Source of the DNA: Porticoccaceae bacterium
GTDB lineage: Bacteria; Pseudomonadota; Gammaproteobacteria; Pseudomonadales; Porticoccaceae
Direction of reading: 5' to 3'
Assembly (NCBI GenBank): GCA_902557735.1
Contig: CACEBC010000013.1
Location: 1 to 51,306, forward strand
DNA length: 51,306 nucleotides
In this document: piece after piece, positions 28,636-37,158 of the stretch
How the letters are laid out: every line of letters starts with the position of its first letter
How positions within the stretch are numbered: the first letter of the stretch is position 1
The notes under the pieces: model-generated
Told to the model about the DNA's origin: nothing
Seen by the model: only the letters and a program-made list of their open reading frames with translations
Databases searched by the model: none
Program-made: the position numbers and the translations under genes

Positions 28636-29964
28636 ATGGAAACACCTAAATCACGTGAACGGGTCGACGTACTTATCAAGTGTAAATATCTAATACCCAT
28701 AGTGCCCTGCGGTGCCGAACACAAAGATTATGCAATTGCTATTAAGAATCAGCGCATCGCAAAAATCTGCCCTCAGATCGAGGCATCGAGGCTTTATGAG
28801 GCGGATAAAGAATATGACCTCAGGCATCACTTGGTCATGCCGGGCTTAGTTAATGCGCAAGTGTGCGCCTCGATGAGACTGCTTAAAGGATTAGCCTGTA
28901 ATTTGAAACGCCTAAATTGGTTAACAGAGTTCGTTCGTCCTCTGGAGAAAAAGATTTTAAATCCAGATTTTGTTGGTGACGGGACAAAGTTGGCAATTTC
29001 AGAAATGATAAAATCTGGCACTACATGTTACGCGGACATGTATTTTCTTCCGAGTGTGGCGGCCTCGACAGCAAATGAAATTGGAATGCGGAGTCAAATA
29101 GGATTCCCAGTCTTGGATGAAATATACGGAGAGAATACGGCATCGTGTATTCATGAGGGTCTAAAGCTCCATGATTCGTGTAAGAACCAGGCTCTTACAA
29201 AAGTAGCTTTTGCAATTGATTCGCTAAATATGCTGGATCAGGAAACCCTCGAAATAATTTCAACTTACGCTGATGAATTAGATCTGCCGATCCGGATTCG
29301 CTTGCAAGAAACTGAAAGCGAAACGACCGTCTCCTTCAATCGCTTTGGATTCAGACCAGTTGATCGATTGGTTGAACTTGGCATGTTGCACCCCCAAACA
29401 CAATTAACTCACATGCTAAAAATTGACGCGGATGACATTCAGCCACTAAGGCGTCATGGATGTCAGGTCATCGCATGTCCCGAGTCTAATGTAAAACTTA
29501 ATAATGGCATGTGTCCGATCGAAGAATTGATTTTTGAAGGAATTAATGTTGCCTTGGGTACTGAGAGCGCAGGTTGTAATACCTCCTTGGACTTGCTTGG
29601 TGGGCTAAAAACTATAAACCTATTGATAAAAGGATCCTCGAAAAATTCCTCCTTTTTTGATGCGCATCAATCGTTGAAAATGGCAACCCTCGACGGAGCA
29701 AAGGCATTAAATTGGCAGGATCAAATTGGAAGCCTAGAGTCTGGTAAATTTGCAGATATAATTGCGATTGACGTCACGAATATCGACTGTTTCCCTACTT
29801 TCGATATGGCATCTGGAATCGTTTATGGTTCATCTGGACCAGATGTAACTCATTGTTGGGTGGGCGGAAAAGCACTCATGGAAAACAGCATACTAAAAAA
29901 TATCAGCGAATCAGAATTAATGAGCATTTCTCAGAAATGGAGCAGAGAGCTAGAGTCAGCGTAA
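28636..29964 (+). CDS. TRZ/ATZ-family amidohydrolase homologue lacking most catalytic metal ligands
   Basis: A 442-residue protein clearly of the MtaD/TRZ/ATZ fold: LVMPGLVNAQ, SGTTCYADMYFLPSVA, CPESNVKLNNG, MATLDGAKALNW and IGSLESGKFADIIAID all align with deaminases of methylthioadenosine and S-adenosylhomocysteine. It sits where mtaD sits in Pseudomonas, before ubiG. But the metal site is gone: the usual H-x-H after VNA is Q75-V-C77, the His of HAPYT is D195, the H-x-H-E motif is R222-L-Q-E225, the His before CPESN is A280, and the Asp of GTD is E310. His259 and Glu225 remain. It may be a pseudoenzyme or bind something else. ATG at 28636 follows AGAGGAG; an ATG 15 bases up is less likely. 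Confidence 0.85.
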   Translation: METPKSRERVDVLIKCKYLIPIVPCGAEHKDYAIAIKNQRIAKICPQIEASRLYEADKEYDLRHHLVMPGLVNAQVCASMRLLKGLACNLKRLNWLTEFVRPLEKKILNPDFVGDGTKLAISEMIKSGTTCYADMYFLPSVAASTANEIGMRSQIGFPVLDEIYGENTASCIHEGLKLHDSCKNQALTKVAFAIDSLNMLDQETLEIISTYADELDLPIRIRLQETESETTVSFNRFGFRPVDRLVELGMLHPQTQLTHMLKIDADDIQPLRRHGCQVIACPESNVKLNNGMCPIEELIFEGINVALGTESAGCNTSLDLLGGLKTINLLIKGSSKNSSFFDAHQSLKMATLDGAKALNWQDQIGSLESGKFADIIAIDVTNIDCFPTFDMASGIVYGSSGPDVTHCWVGGKALMENSILKNISESELMSISQKWSRELESA

Positions 29965-29990
29965 AGCACTTTGGATGGAAATTACAACTT

Positions 29991-30689
29991 ATGAACTTGA
30001 ATCAAACTGAGATTGAAAAATTTGATAGCCTTGCAAGCCAGTGGTGGGATAAGCAAGGCGGATTTAAGACCTTACATGACATTAATCCGCTCCGTGCCAA
30101 TTGGATTGATAATATTTTTCCAGTTGCAAAAAGGCAATTATTAGACGTGGGTTGCGGGGGCGGTATTTTATCTGAGTCGATGGCTCAAAGAGGTGCGCTC
30201 GTTACCGGAATAGACGCAGGCAAACAATCAATAAAAACAGCGAATCTTCACAAACTGGAATCTGGATTGTCAATCGACTACGTCGTTTCAACCGCGGAAG
30301 ACTTTGCAGAAAAACGACCGGAGCAATTCGATGTGATTACGTGTCTTGAAATGCTAGAACATGTGCCCGACCCTCGCTCCGTGGTAGATGCTTGTGCCAA
30401 CTTGGCAAAACCGGGTGGGGCTGTTTTTTTTTCCACAATAAATCGAAACGCAAAATCTTATCTCATGGCCATTTTAGGAGCAGAATATGTTCTAAGGTTA
30501 TTACCAGTCGGAACTCATAAATATTCTGGATTTATACGACCATCAGAGTTGAGTTCTTGGATGAGGGAGATGAACCTAGAAGTTCAATCAATAACCGGAC
30601 TCGAATATGATTTAGTGGGAAGAAGATATCGACTAAACCCTACCAATGTCGACGTAAACTACATGATCTGCGCGACGAAACCTTTGTAA
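29991..30689 (+). CDS. ubiG: Ubiquinone biosynthesis O-methyltransferase UbiG
   Basis: S-adenosylmethionine methyltransferase doing both O-methylations in ubiquinone synthesis. From ATG at 29991 it is 232 residues, the family length. Signatures: FDSLASQWWDKQGGFKTLHDINPLR at the start, SAM motif I LLDVGCGGGILSESMA, then CLEMLEHVPDP, FFSTINRN and the segment GTHKYSGFIRPSEL. A longer frame starting upstream overlaps the preceding gene and is not needed. It begins 27 bases after that gene, with mupP following, matching the pseudomonad order. Confidence 0.96.
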   Translation: MNLNQTEIEKFDSLASQWWDKQGGFKTLHDINPLRANWIDNIFPVAKRQLLDVGCGGGILSESMAQRGALVTGIDAGKQSIKTANLHKLESGLSIDYVVSTAEDFAEKRPEQFDVITCLEMLEHVPDPRSVVDACANLAKPGGAVFFSTINRNAKSYLMAILGAEYVLRLLPVGTHKYSGFIRPSELSSWMREMNLEVQSITGLEYDLVGRRYRLNPTNVDVNYMICATKPL

Positions 30690-30712
30690 CCATTTCCTAG
30701 ATTCTAAGACAT

Positions 30713-31384
30713 ATGATTGATTTTGATGGCTTACTATTTGACCTCGACGGCACATTGCTGGATACGGCGCCCGACTTTATTACCTCAGTCAATGCTCAAT
30801 TAGCTTTGCATGGGTTGCCTCCATTGCCCCATAGAGAAATCCGATTGAACGTCACAAACGGATCTGCAGGGCTTATCCGACATGCCTTTGGCATCTCCGA
30901 AGCAGACTTTGCCTTTGAAGCATATAAAAACGAACTTTTATCAATTTATCGTGAGCATCTGGCAGACAAAACAGTTTTTTATCCGGGGCTGAATGCGGTA
31001 ATAAATGAATGCAAAACTCGAGTCATCCCATGGGGCATCGTAACCAATAAACCGTGGGCTTTCACGGAGCCATTGCTTACAAAATTGCATCTATTGGATC
31101 AGGTCAAATGTGCAGTGTGTCCAGACCACGTAAAACGAGCAAAGCCAGACCCTGAACCCATAAATCTTGCATGTGATCTTATGGGAATCAAACCAGAAAA
31201 ATGTATTTACATCGGCGACCATATGCGGGATATAACCGCGGGGAAAAAAGCAGGCATGCGCACTATTGCAGCAAACTGGGGCTATATCGACTCCAAAGAA
31301 GATGTCTCAAAGTGGGGTGCGACCTGGATCGTAGAAAAATCTCAGCTACTGCATAGCTTTCTTTTCGGCGGTACCATATGTTAA
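30713..31384 (+). CDS. mupP: HAD phosphatase, probably MurNAc-6-phosphate phosphatase MupP
   Basis: Haloacid-dehalogenase phosphatase of 223 residues. Motif I is FDLDGTLLDTAPD, motif II the Thr of VTNKP, motif III Lys of AKPDPEP, and motif IV YIGDHMRDITAG. It is close to phosphoglycolate phosphatase (Gph), but the WGIVTNKPWAFTEPLL stretch and the place between ubiG and a yciK-type SDR match MupP of Pseudomonas, which dephosphorylates MurNAc-6-phosphate in the MupP/AmgK/MurU murein-recycling route. Gph remains an alternative; amgK and murU are not in the window. Its last bases overlap the next gene by seven. Confidence 0.85.
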   Translation: MIDFDGLLFDLDGTLLDTAPDFITSVNAQLALHGLPPLPHREIRLNVTNGSAGLIRHAFGISEADFAFEAYKNELLSIYREHLADKTVFYPGLNAVINECKTRVIPWGIVTNKPWAFTEPLLTKLHLLDQVKCAVCPDHVKRAKPDPEPINLACDLMGIKPEKCIYIGDHMRDITAGKKAGMRTIAANWGYIDSKEDVSKWGATWIVEKSQLLHSFLFGGTIC

Positions 31385-32152
31385 CAGCTGATCAAATCTA
31401 TCAATATGCGCCACCCTCCAATCACCTTGAGGAAAAAATTATTCTAGTTTCGGGAGCAGGAGGGGGTATAGGCCGCGCGGTGGCTCTTGCATGCGCGGAG
31501 CACGGAGCAACCACTATCTTGGTGGGAAGATCCATCGACAACCTAGAGCGGACATATGATGCAATTTTGGACAGAAGCACAAATATTCCAGCAATCTGTC
31601 CGATCGATCTGGAAATAGCGGGTCCTGAGGAATATGCAAAAATTAACTTACTTATCGAGAGTCAGTTTGGACGACTAGATGGTCTCGTAAATAATGCAGC
31701 CATCCTAGGCAGCAGAACCCCCATGAATCATTACAAACCACGAATCTGGGAATCAGTTCTTAAGATTAACCTCACCGCTCAGTACATGCTTACTCAAGCT
31801 CTTATCCCATCGCTGGAGTGTTCAATCAATGGAGCTTCAGTGATTTTCACGACTTCTGGAGTTGGTCGAAGGGGTCGCGCATTTTGGGGGGGCTTACGCT
31901 GTTTCTAAATTCGCCATCGAAGGTTTAGTCCAAACTTGGGGCCAAGAATGTGATAACTTAGACTCTTATAGAGTCAACGCCATCAATCCGGGAGCCACTA
32001 GAACAAAAATGCGCGCTGAGGCTTATCCAGCCGAAAATCCAGAAAAATTAAAACCGCCTTCAGAAATTATGCCCGCTTATCTTTATCTCTTGGGTGATGA
32101 AAGTATCGGGATCAACGGCCTCACAATAGATGCTCAAGGCTCTGGCAGATAA
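31378..32152 (+). CDS. YciK-type short-chain dehydrogenase/reductase, interrupted by a frameshift
   Basis: The two parts together would encode about 257 residues, the normal size. Part one (31378 to about 31890) has the NAD(P) motif SGAGGGIGRAVALA, VNNAAILG and the Ser motif FTTSGVGRRGRAFWG. Then a run of seven Gs (31886-31892) shifts the frame into a stop at 31908. In the next frame the rest continues at once as GAYAVSKFAIEGL (catalytic Tyr-x3-Lys), VNAINPGATRTKM and NGLTIDAQGSGR. Removing one G restores the full SDR. It may be a sequencing error, a recent mutation or slippage. The gene overlaps mupP by seven bases and ends five bases from rluB. Confidence 0.9.
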
Positions 32153-32157
32153 TAACA

Positions 32158-33024
32158 CTAATTTTGGCTTCTTTTTCTTGGCGAGCGTCGGCCATCAAAA
32201 CCTAACCGCCCTTTTTTCTTGACCATACCACTCCCTTCGGAACTTTGAGGATTTTTAGAATGGATGCGGGGTGGCGTCAGACCCACCGACAAAAGGAGTT
32301 CATTTACTTGCCCAAGTTTCAACTCGAGAAACTTGGATCGCTGGACTGCGGATGGCAAACACACTGAGCCATATCTTATGCGCTTGAGTCTACTCACTTT
32401 GGCGCCTTGAGATTCGAAAAGACGGCGTACCTCTCTGTTACGACCCTCGAGCAAAACTACCCTGAACCAGCGATTGCAAGCTGTTTTGGAGTTCTCCTCT
32501 AAATCAAAGTTGTGGGCAATGATTGAACTGAAATTAGCTAGACCATCCTCCAATTCAACTCCATTTTTCAATCGTTTGACAACGGCAGAATCGATTCTTC
32601 CGTAAACTCTAACCAAATACTCTCTTTCTATAGCGAATGAGGGATGCATAAGCCTATGCGCCAATTCTCCATAATTCGTTACAAGCAAAAGGCCAGTGGT
32701 GTTGATATCCAATCGCCCCACGGTGAGCCAGCGACCATTCGGCAAACGCGGCAATCTTTGAAAAATTGTCGGTCGGTCGTCTGGATCATGAGTTGCGGAC
32801 AATTCCCCCTCGGACTTATTGTATATGAGGACTCTATGTAACTGCTCTTGTTGAAGCATGATCGCGCGTCCATCAACCATAATGTTATCACTCAGTTTAG
32901 CTCGATCACCCAATGTCGCTAGAGTGCCATTGACCTTGACCCTTTTATCGGAAATCCATTTTTCAATTTGTCGTCTTGAACCCAAGCCAGCGGCCGCAAG
33001 CAGTTTCTGCAGTCTCTCACTCAT
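32158..33024 (-). CDS. rluB: 23S rRNA pseudouridine synthase RluB family
   Basis: Makes pseudouridine 2605 in 23S rRNA in E. coli. It is 288 residues with an N-terminal S4 RNA-binding domain (MSERLQKLLAAAGLGSRRQIEKWI), the catalytic motif GRLDINTTGLLLVTN with the key Asp, LAHRLMHPSF, and EGRNREVRRLFESQG. The C-terminal 40 residues or so are rich in Lys, Arg and Ser, typical of the family. The paralogues RluE/RluF are possible, but position next to scpB supports RluB. It is convergent with the SDR gene with only five bases between. Confidence 0.93.
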   Translation of the reverse strand: MSERLQKLLAAAGLGSRRQIEKWISDKRVKVNGTLATLGDRAKLSDNIMVDGRAIMLQQEQLHRVLIYNKSEGELSATHDPDDRPTIFQRLPRLPNGRWLTVGRLDINTTGLLLVTNYGELAHRLMHPSFAIEREYLVRVYGRIDSAVVKRLKNGVELEDGLANFSSIIAHNFDLEENSKTACNRWFRVVLLEGRNREVRRLFESQGAKVSRLKRIRYGSVCLPSAVQRSKFLELKLGQVNELLLSVGLTPPRIHSKNPQSSEGSGMVKKKGRLGFDGRRSPRKRSQN

Positions 33025-33069
33025 CGGTGGGATGCTCGGAATTTATTTGTTATCTCTAAGACACGCAAC

Positions 33070-33678
33070 TCAATCATGTTTATTAGAGTCATTTACCTCC
33101 CCGACCTCGCCACCATCATGGGAAGCGAGCATAGTCTCCGGTGCAAAGTCAACCAAGCTCTTAATTTCCTCCAGTGGAGGCAAATCTTGCAAAGCAGCAA
33201 GATTAAAATAATCCAGAAAGAACTTCGTTGTGGCATAAAGGGCAGGACGACCAGGAACATCTCTGTGACCTACAACCGCTATCCAATTCCTTTCTTGTAA
33301 TGCGCGGATTATGTCCGTGCTTACTGCAACGCCGCGCACCAATTCGATATCACCTCGCGTCAATGGTTGACGGTAAGCAATCAAAGCAAGAGTTTCGAGC
33401 ATTGCCCTAGAATAGCGCTTTGGTTTCTCCTCCCATAAGCGACAAATCCAAGGCGCGAGATCTTGATTAACCTGAAATCTCCATCCGCTGGCTACACGCT
33501 TCAGTTCGTAACCCCGATCCCGACAATCGTCCTCAATTTCCTCTATGGCAGCCAGTATTTGATCTCTCGGTGGTCTCTCATGAGCTTCAAAAAGCGCTTC
33601 CAAAGAGAGCGTATCCAGGGGCTTGGCGGCCGCTAGAAATGCCCCTTCAATTATCTGTCTTATTAATTGCGGGTTCAT
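33070..33678 (-). CDS. scpB: Segregation and condensation protein B
   Basis: Winged-helix partner of ScpA in the SMC-ScpAB condensin. It is 202 residues. The family segments are IIEGAFLAAAKPL at the start, GYELKRVASGWRFQ, the conserved SRAMLETLALIAYRQPLTRGDIELVRGV helix-turn-helix core, and GRPALYATTKFFLDYF near the end. The ATG overlaps the scpA stop by four bases, so the two are translated together. smc lies elsewhere in the window (43780-47280). Confidence 0.95.
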   Translation of the reverse strand: MNPQLIRQIIEGAFLAAAKPLDTLSLEALFEAHERPPRDQILAAIEEIEDDCRDRGYELKRVASGWRFQVNQDLAPWICRLWEEKPKRYSRAMLETLALIAYRQPLTRGDIELVRGVAVSTDIIRALQERNWIAVVGHRDVPGRPALYATTKFFLDYFNLAALQDLPPLEEIKSLVDFAPETMLASHDGGEVGEVNDSNKHD

Positions 33679-34538
33679 GACTTCTTTGCCACGAGGTGAA
33701 TACTATCGAAAGGTTCAGTCTGGACAATATCGATCAACGATTCTTTGATTAATTCCATTAAAGCTAAAAACGTGACGACGACCCCCGCTTTGCCCTCGTG
33801 AAACGCAAAAAGTCCCTCAAATCGCACAAACGTTTTTCCCACAAGCTTGTCGAGAATGTGAGACATGCGCTCCCTTACAGATAAAGCTTCTGCACTAACT
33901 TGGTGACTTTTAAACATTTCGGCTCGCTTCAAAACCCCACTAAAAGCATCCAATAGCTGGTTGATTTTTACTTCAGGATAAGATTTTCTATTATCCCTAT
34001 AAGTCACCTCAGCTCTGGCCTGATAGGTGTCTCGACCGAGGCGGGGGAGTTTATCAACATCTTCCGCTGCTCGTTTGAAACGTTCATATTCCTGCAAACG
34101 CTTGATTAATTCCAACCTCGGATCCTCTTCCTCATAAAAATCGGAAGAGTGTCGTGGCAAAAGCATCTGAGTTTTTATTTCGGCTAAAATGGCTGCCATT
34201 ACCAAGTAGTCGGCAGCAAGTTCTAACTGAATTTCACGCATTAATTGAATATAATTCATATACTGACGTGTTATAGCCGCTACATCTATGTCCAATATGT
34301 CAAGGTTTTGCCGTTTAATGAAATATAGCAGAAGGTCTAATGGGCCCTCGAAAGCCTCCAGAATAATTTCCAATGCTCTAGGAGGGATATATAGATCTTT
34401 TGGCATGACTGACAGAGCTTCACCTTGAATTACAGCAAAAGGCATTTCACTCTGCTGGGGCTGGCTGTAAGCTCTCGAGTCAGTTACATTCGCCTGTTTT
34501 TGTCGAGATAAGGATTCTGATTCAATCACTATATGCAT
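33675..34538 (-). CDS. scpA: Segregation and condensation protein A
   Basis: Kleisin that bridges SMC heads. It is 287 residues. The core begins EAFEGPLDLLLYFIKRQNLDILDIDVAAITRQY and continues AADYLVMAAILAEIKTQMLLPR, the SMC neck-binding part; the C-terminal winged helix holds FLALMELIKESLIDIVQ. About 60 residues before the core are poorly conserved, so an internal start (the Met about 32 residues in) is possible. scpA-scpB are overlapping and followed by rluB, the usual gamma order. Confidence 0.94.
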   Translation of the reverse strand: MHIVIESESLSRQKQANVTDSRAYSQPQQSEMPFAVIQGEALSVMPKDLYIPPRALEIILEAFEGPLDLLLYFIKRQNLDILDIDVAAITRQYMNYIQLMREIQLELAADYLVMAAILAEIKTQMLLPRHSSDFYEEEDPRLELIKRLQEYERFKRAAEDVDKLPRLGRDTYQARAEVTYRDNRKSYPEVKINQLLDAFSGVLKRAEMFKSHQVSAEALSVRERMSHILDKLVGKTFVRFEGLFAFHEGKAGVVVTFLALMELIKESLIDIVQTEPFDSIHLVAKKS

Positions 34539-34589
34539 CCTAACAATGGCTTTTTGGGATTATACTCCTTAGCCGTCGCTCGCACGACA

Positions 34590-35213
34590 TTATTGATCAG
34601 ATAAACCGAAATCACCGATACCTTGCCTAACCACCTTTGGAACGTTACTGGTTAGATCAACAACGGTAGAGGGCAAGATTCCACAATAACCTCCATCGAT
34701 TATCGCGTCGACCTGCTCTCCCACTTGCTGTTTTATTTCATAAGCATCTGACAAACCGTATTCGTCATCAGGCAAGTTAAAAGTCATATTGATGATCGGC
34801 TCTGACAGGACGTTGATCAGGGCTTGGATAATAGGAGTGTTTGGGATCCTGATCCCCACGGTTTTTCTCTTGGGATGATGAAGACGTCTGGGCAGTTCGG
34901 ACGAGGCTGCCAACACAAAAGTAAATGGACCTGGAGTGAAGGCTTTAAGGGTGCGAAAGTTACTGTTGTTTAGCTTCGCATAAAGTGCGACCTCGGAAAT
35001 ATCTCGGCACAGTAGTGTAAAATTATGGTTCTTATCCAAACCTCTTATTTTCCAAATCCGTTCCAAGGAGCGTTTCTCTCCAATTTTACAGCCGATTCCA
35101 TATACAGAATCCGTTGGATAAACGAGAATACCTCCGTTATCCATGATTTGTGCCGCTTGCTTAACCAAGCGCGGCTGCGGATTTTGGGGATGTATAATGA
35201 TATAATTACCCAT
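34590..35213 (-). CDS. YciO/Sua5/YrdC-family protein (threonylcarbamoyl-AMP synthase fold)
   Basis: A YrdC-domain protein of 207 residues. The start at ATG 35213 gives MGNYIIIHPQNPQPRLVKQA, typical of the YciO subgroup, then the RNA/ATP-binding motifs ILVYPTDSVYGIGC, IWKIRGLDKNHNFTLLC, PGPFTFVLAAS and KRKTVGIRIPN. True TsaC makes threonylcarbamoyl-AMP for tRNA t6A; the exact role of YciO paralogues is less certain. The C-terminus ends with the STVVDLTSNVPKVVRQG strand. In several relatives it neighbours trpS and scpA; trpS is absent here. Divergent from the VC0807-type gene. Confidence 0.88.
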   Translation of the reverse strand: MGNYIIIHPQNPQPRLVKQAAQIMDNGGILVYPTDSVYGIGCKIGEKRSLERIWKIRGLDKNHNFTLLCRDISEVALYAKLNNSNFRTLKAFTPGPFTFVLAASSELPRRLHHPKRKTVGIRIPNTPIIQALINVLSEPIINMTFNLPDDEYGLSDAYEIKQQVGEQVDAIIDGGYCGILPSTVVDLTSNVPKVVRQGIGDFGLSDQ

Positions 35214-35335
35214 TAACGATACCTTAGCCTCTTTATGACACATTATCTCATAACTTGCTCATCATGCGACATTTTGCCACTGCAACCGATAAGTAGACCG
35301 CTACAAAAAAAAACTTTGGACCTAAATTCATAATC

Positions 35336-36079
35336 ATGATTGATCATAACTCTAAATCCCAACTACGACTCGAAACGCGTTCTGATAAGAAGCCTGTACC
35401 GAAAGAGAGTTTGGTCTTGAATTTGCTGTTCAATCTCGTCGTGCCCACCATAATTCTGAAACAGCTGAGCAGTGAGGATCATCTCGGAATCAAGTTGGCG
35501 GTTATTACAGCTCTTGCATTCCCCCTCGTCTATGGGTTAAGAGACCTGATAAAGCGCAAAGTATTTAACTTTTTTTCGGCGCTAGGATTCATAAGTGTAC
35601 TTTTAACGGGTGGACTGACTTTACTGGAAATGGACGCCATTTACTATGCCATAAAGGAAGCATCTATCCCGGGTCTTTTTGGATTGGCCACATTACTTTC
35701 ATTAAAGACTTCCACTCCGCTTGTTCGCACATTTGTGCTGAATGAAAATTTGGTTGACATAGAACTCATTCTAGGCGCGCTTGCGAAAAACGAACGCAAA
35801 GAGGAATTTGAAGTTCTATTAATCAATAGTTCATGGATCTTGGCAGGAGGTTTTTTCTTGTCGGCGAGCCTAAATTACGGTCTTGCCATCGTGCTATTGA
35901 CCGCCGAACCAGGTACTGTTTTATTCAATGAGCAGTTGGGCGATATGATCTTTTTAAGCTATCCAGTAATAGTTCTGCCAGTACTTATAATTTTAATGGG
36001 TAATCTCTACTATCTTTTGAGCGGAATTTCCCGAATCACAGAACTGCCATTAGAAAAGGTGTTTAAACGCGACAGTTAG
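35336..36079 (+). CDS. VC0807-type integral membrane protein
   Basis: A 247-residue membrane protein, function unknown. After a hydrophilic N-terminus of about 27 residues come roughly six membrane segments: LVLNLLFNLVVPTIIL, a segment around ALAFPLVYGL, ALGFISVLLTGGLTLL, one containing the KEASIPGLFG loop, a later segment SWILAGGFFLSASLNYGLAI, and the last VLPVLIILMGNLYYLL. The pattern NLVVPTIIL...PLVYGL...KEASIPGLFGLATLLS resembles the uncharacterised VC0807 family. It stands alone on the plus strand, divergent from the YciO-type gene, with 216 bases of non-coding DNA after it. Confidence 0.7.
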   Translation: MIDHNSKSQLRLETRSDKKPVPKESLVLNLLFNLVVPTIILKQLSSEDHLGIKLAVITALAFPLVYGLRDLIKRKVFNFFSALGFISVLLTGGLTLLEMDAIYYAIKEASIPGLFGLATLLSLKTSTPLVRTFVLNENLVDIELILGALAKNERKEEFEVLLINSSWILAGGFFLSASLNYGLAIVLLTAEPGTVLFNEQLGDMIFLSYPVIVLPVLIILMGNLYYLLSGISRITELPLEKVFKRDS

Positions 36080-36325
36080 TAGTCAACTGTATCGGAAAAT
36101 ACACGATAATTATTTTATCATCTGTCTCTGCTGCCATAAAACGGACCTTATATGACAGACGCCTGCCTGAGCCGACGTTCAAAAACGGGGGATCTACCAA
36201 CACGGCGGCAAATATCGTAAAATCCCGCGCGGGGGCGGTATATAACTGTATTAGGAATTTTATATAGGTTCGTCGTCACAAACATGGCTTAATAGATGTC
36301 AGTTCAGCCTCAGGATCTCGTTAAA

Positions 36326-37153
36326 ATGAAATATTTAACCCCAATTTGTTGGATAATATTTTTGTGCGTTAGTACTCCAATTCTTGCTCAAGAAAATATT
36401 TTAGAAAGCGATAATGTTCCCGTAAAAGAAATAGAGCGGGACATTGTAAAAAATGCCGCGTCTCCCTCTCCAAGTCAAGCTTCATCTTCAAACACCCTGA
36501 CCGGCTCTGATACCGCCGATCAGGCTGCTGAACAGCCAACCAAAAAGAACCTCAATGCTTATATTACAGATGAATTTTATGTGCCAGTTAGGAGCTTGCC
36601 GGATACAAATGGCAGAGTTATCCACAGGGGTCTCAAGAGCGGCACGGTTCTGCAAACTATTGAGGAAAATAACGGCTGGTCAAAAATAAAAACCGAATCT
36701 GGCCTTGAAGGATGGGTGCAAACAAGGCATTTAACAGCGGATCCAATTGCAAAAGTTTTGTTGGCGTTAGCACAACAAAAAAATGAACAACTAAAGACTC
36801 TTAACAAAGATCTAGAGGAAGTAATAAAAGATGAGAAGCCAACGCAGGAAATTGCGAGACAAAAAATCGCTGAACTTTCGTTGGAGAATGAGAGACTTGT
36901 CACCCAATTGAAAAACTCGTCATTAACAAGCCCAAACTCAAGGTCAATACAAAATCACATCCAGTCCTTGGTTAGCCAAAATAATCTTTTGACACAGGAA
37001 AACGATGTCCTAAAAGCGAGACTAAGTAATTTCGAAAAAGACGACTTATATCGCTCGTTTCTATATGGTGGAATAGCAGTCTTCCTTGGAACCATCCTTG
37101 CAGCTTTGGTGCCCAGACTCAAGGGCAGGCGACGTTTTGAGGATTGGGGCTAA
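36326..37153 (+). CDS. TIGR04211-like SH3-domain membrane protein
   Basis: From ATG 36326 the protein is 275 residues: a signal peptide or N-terminal anchor (MKYLTPICWIIFLCVSTPILA, about 21), a low-complexity Ser/Ala-rich stretch, a bacterial SH3 domain (about 80-145, ITDEFYVPVRSLPD to GWVQTRHLT), a coiled coil (about 155-240) and a C-terminal membrane segment followed by basic residues. This matches the YgiM/TIGR04211 family of cell-envelope proteins of unknown function. AGGA precedes this start; an in-frame ATG ten codons earlier at 36296 is possible. Confidence 0.82.
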   Translation: MKYLTPICWIIFLCVSTPILAQENILESDNVPVKEIERDIVKNAASPSPSQASSSNTLTGSDTADQAAEQPTKKNLNAYITDEFYVPVRSLPDTNGRVIHRGLKSGTVLQTIEENNGWSKIKTESGLEGWVQTRHLTADPIAKVLLALAQQKNEQLKTLNKDLEEVIKDEKPTQEIARQKIAELSLENERLVTQLKNSSLTSPNSRSIQNHIQSLVSQNNLLTQENDVLKARLSNFEKDDLYRSFLYGGIAVFLGTILAALVPRLKGRRRFEDWG

Positions 37154-37158
37154 TTGAC

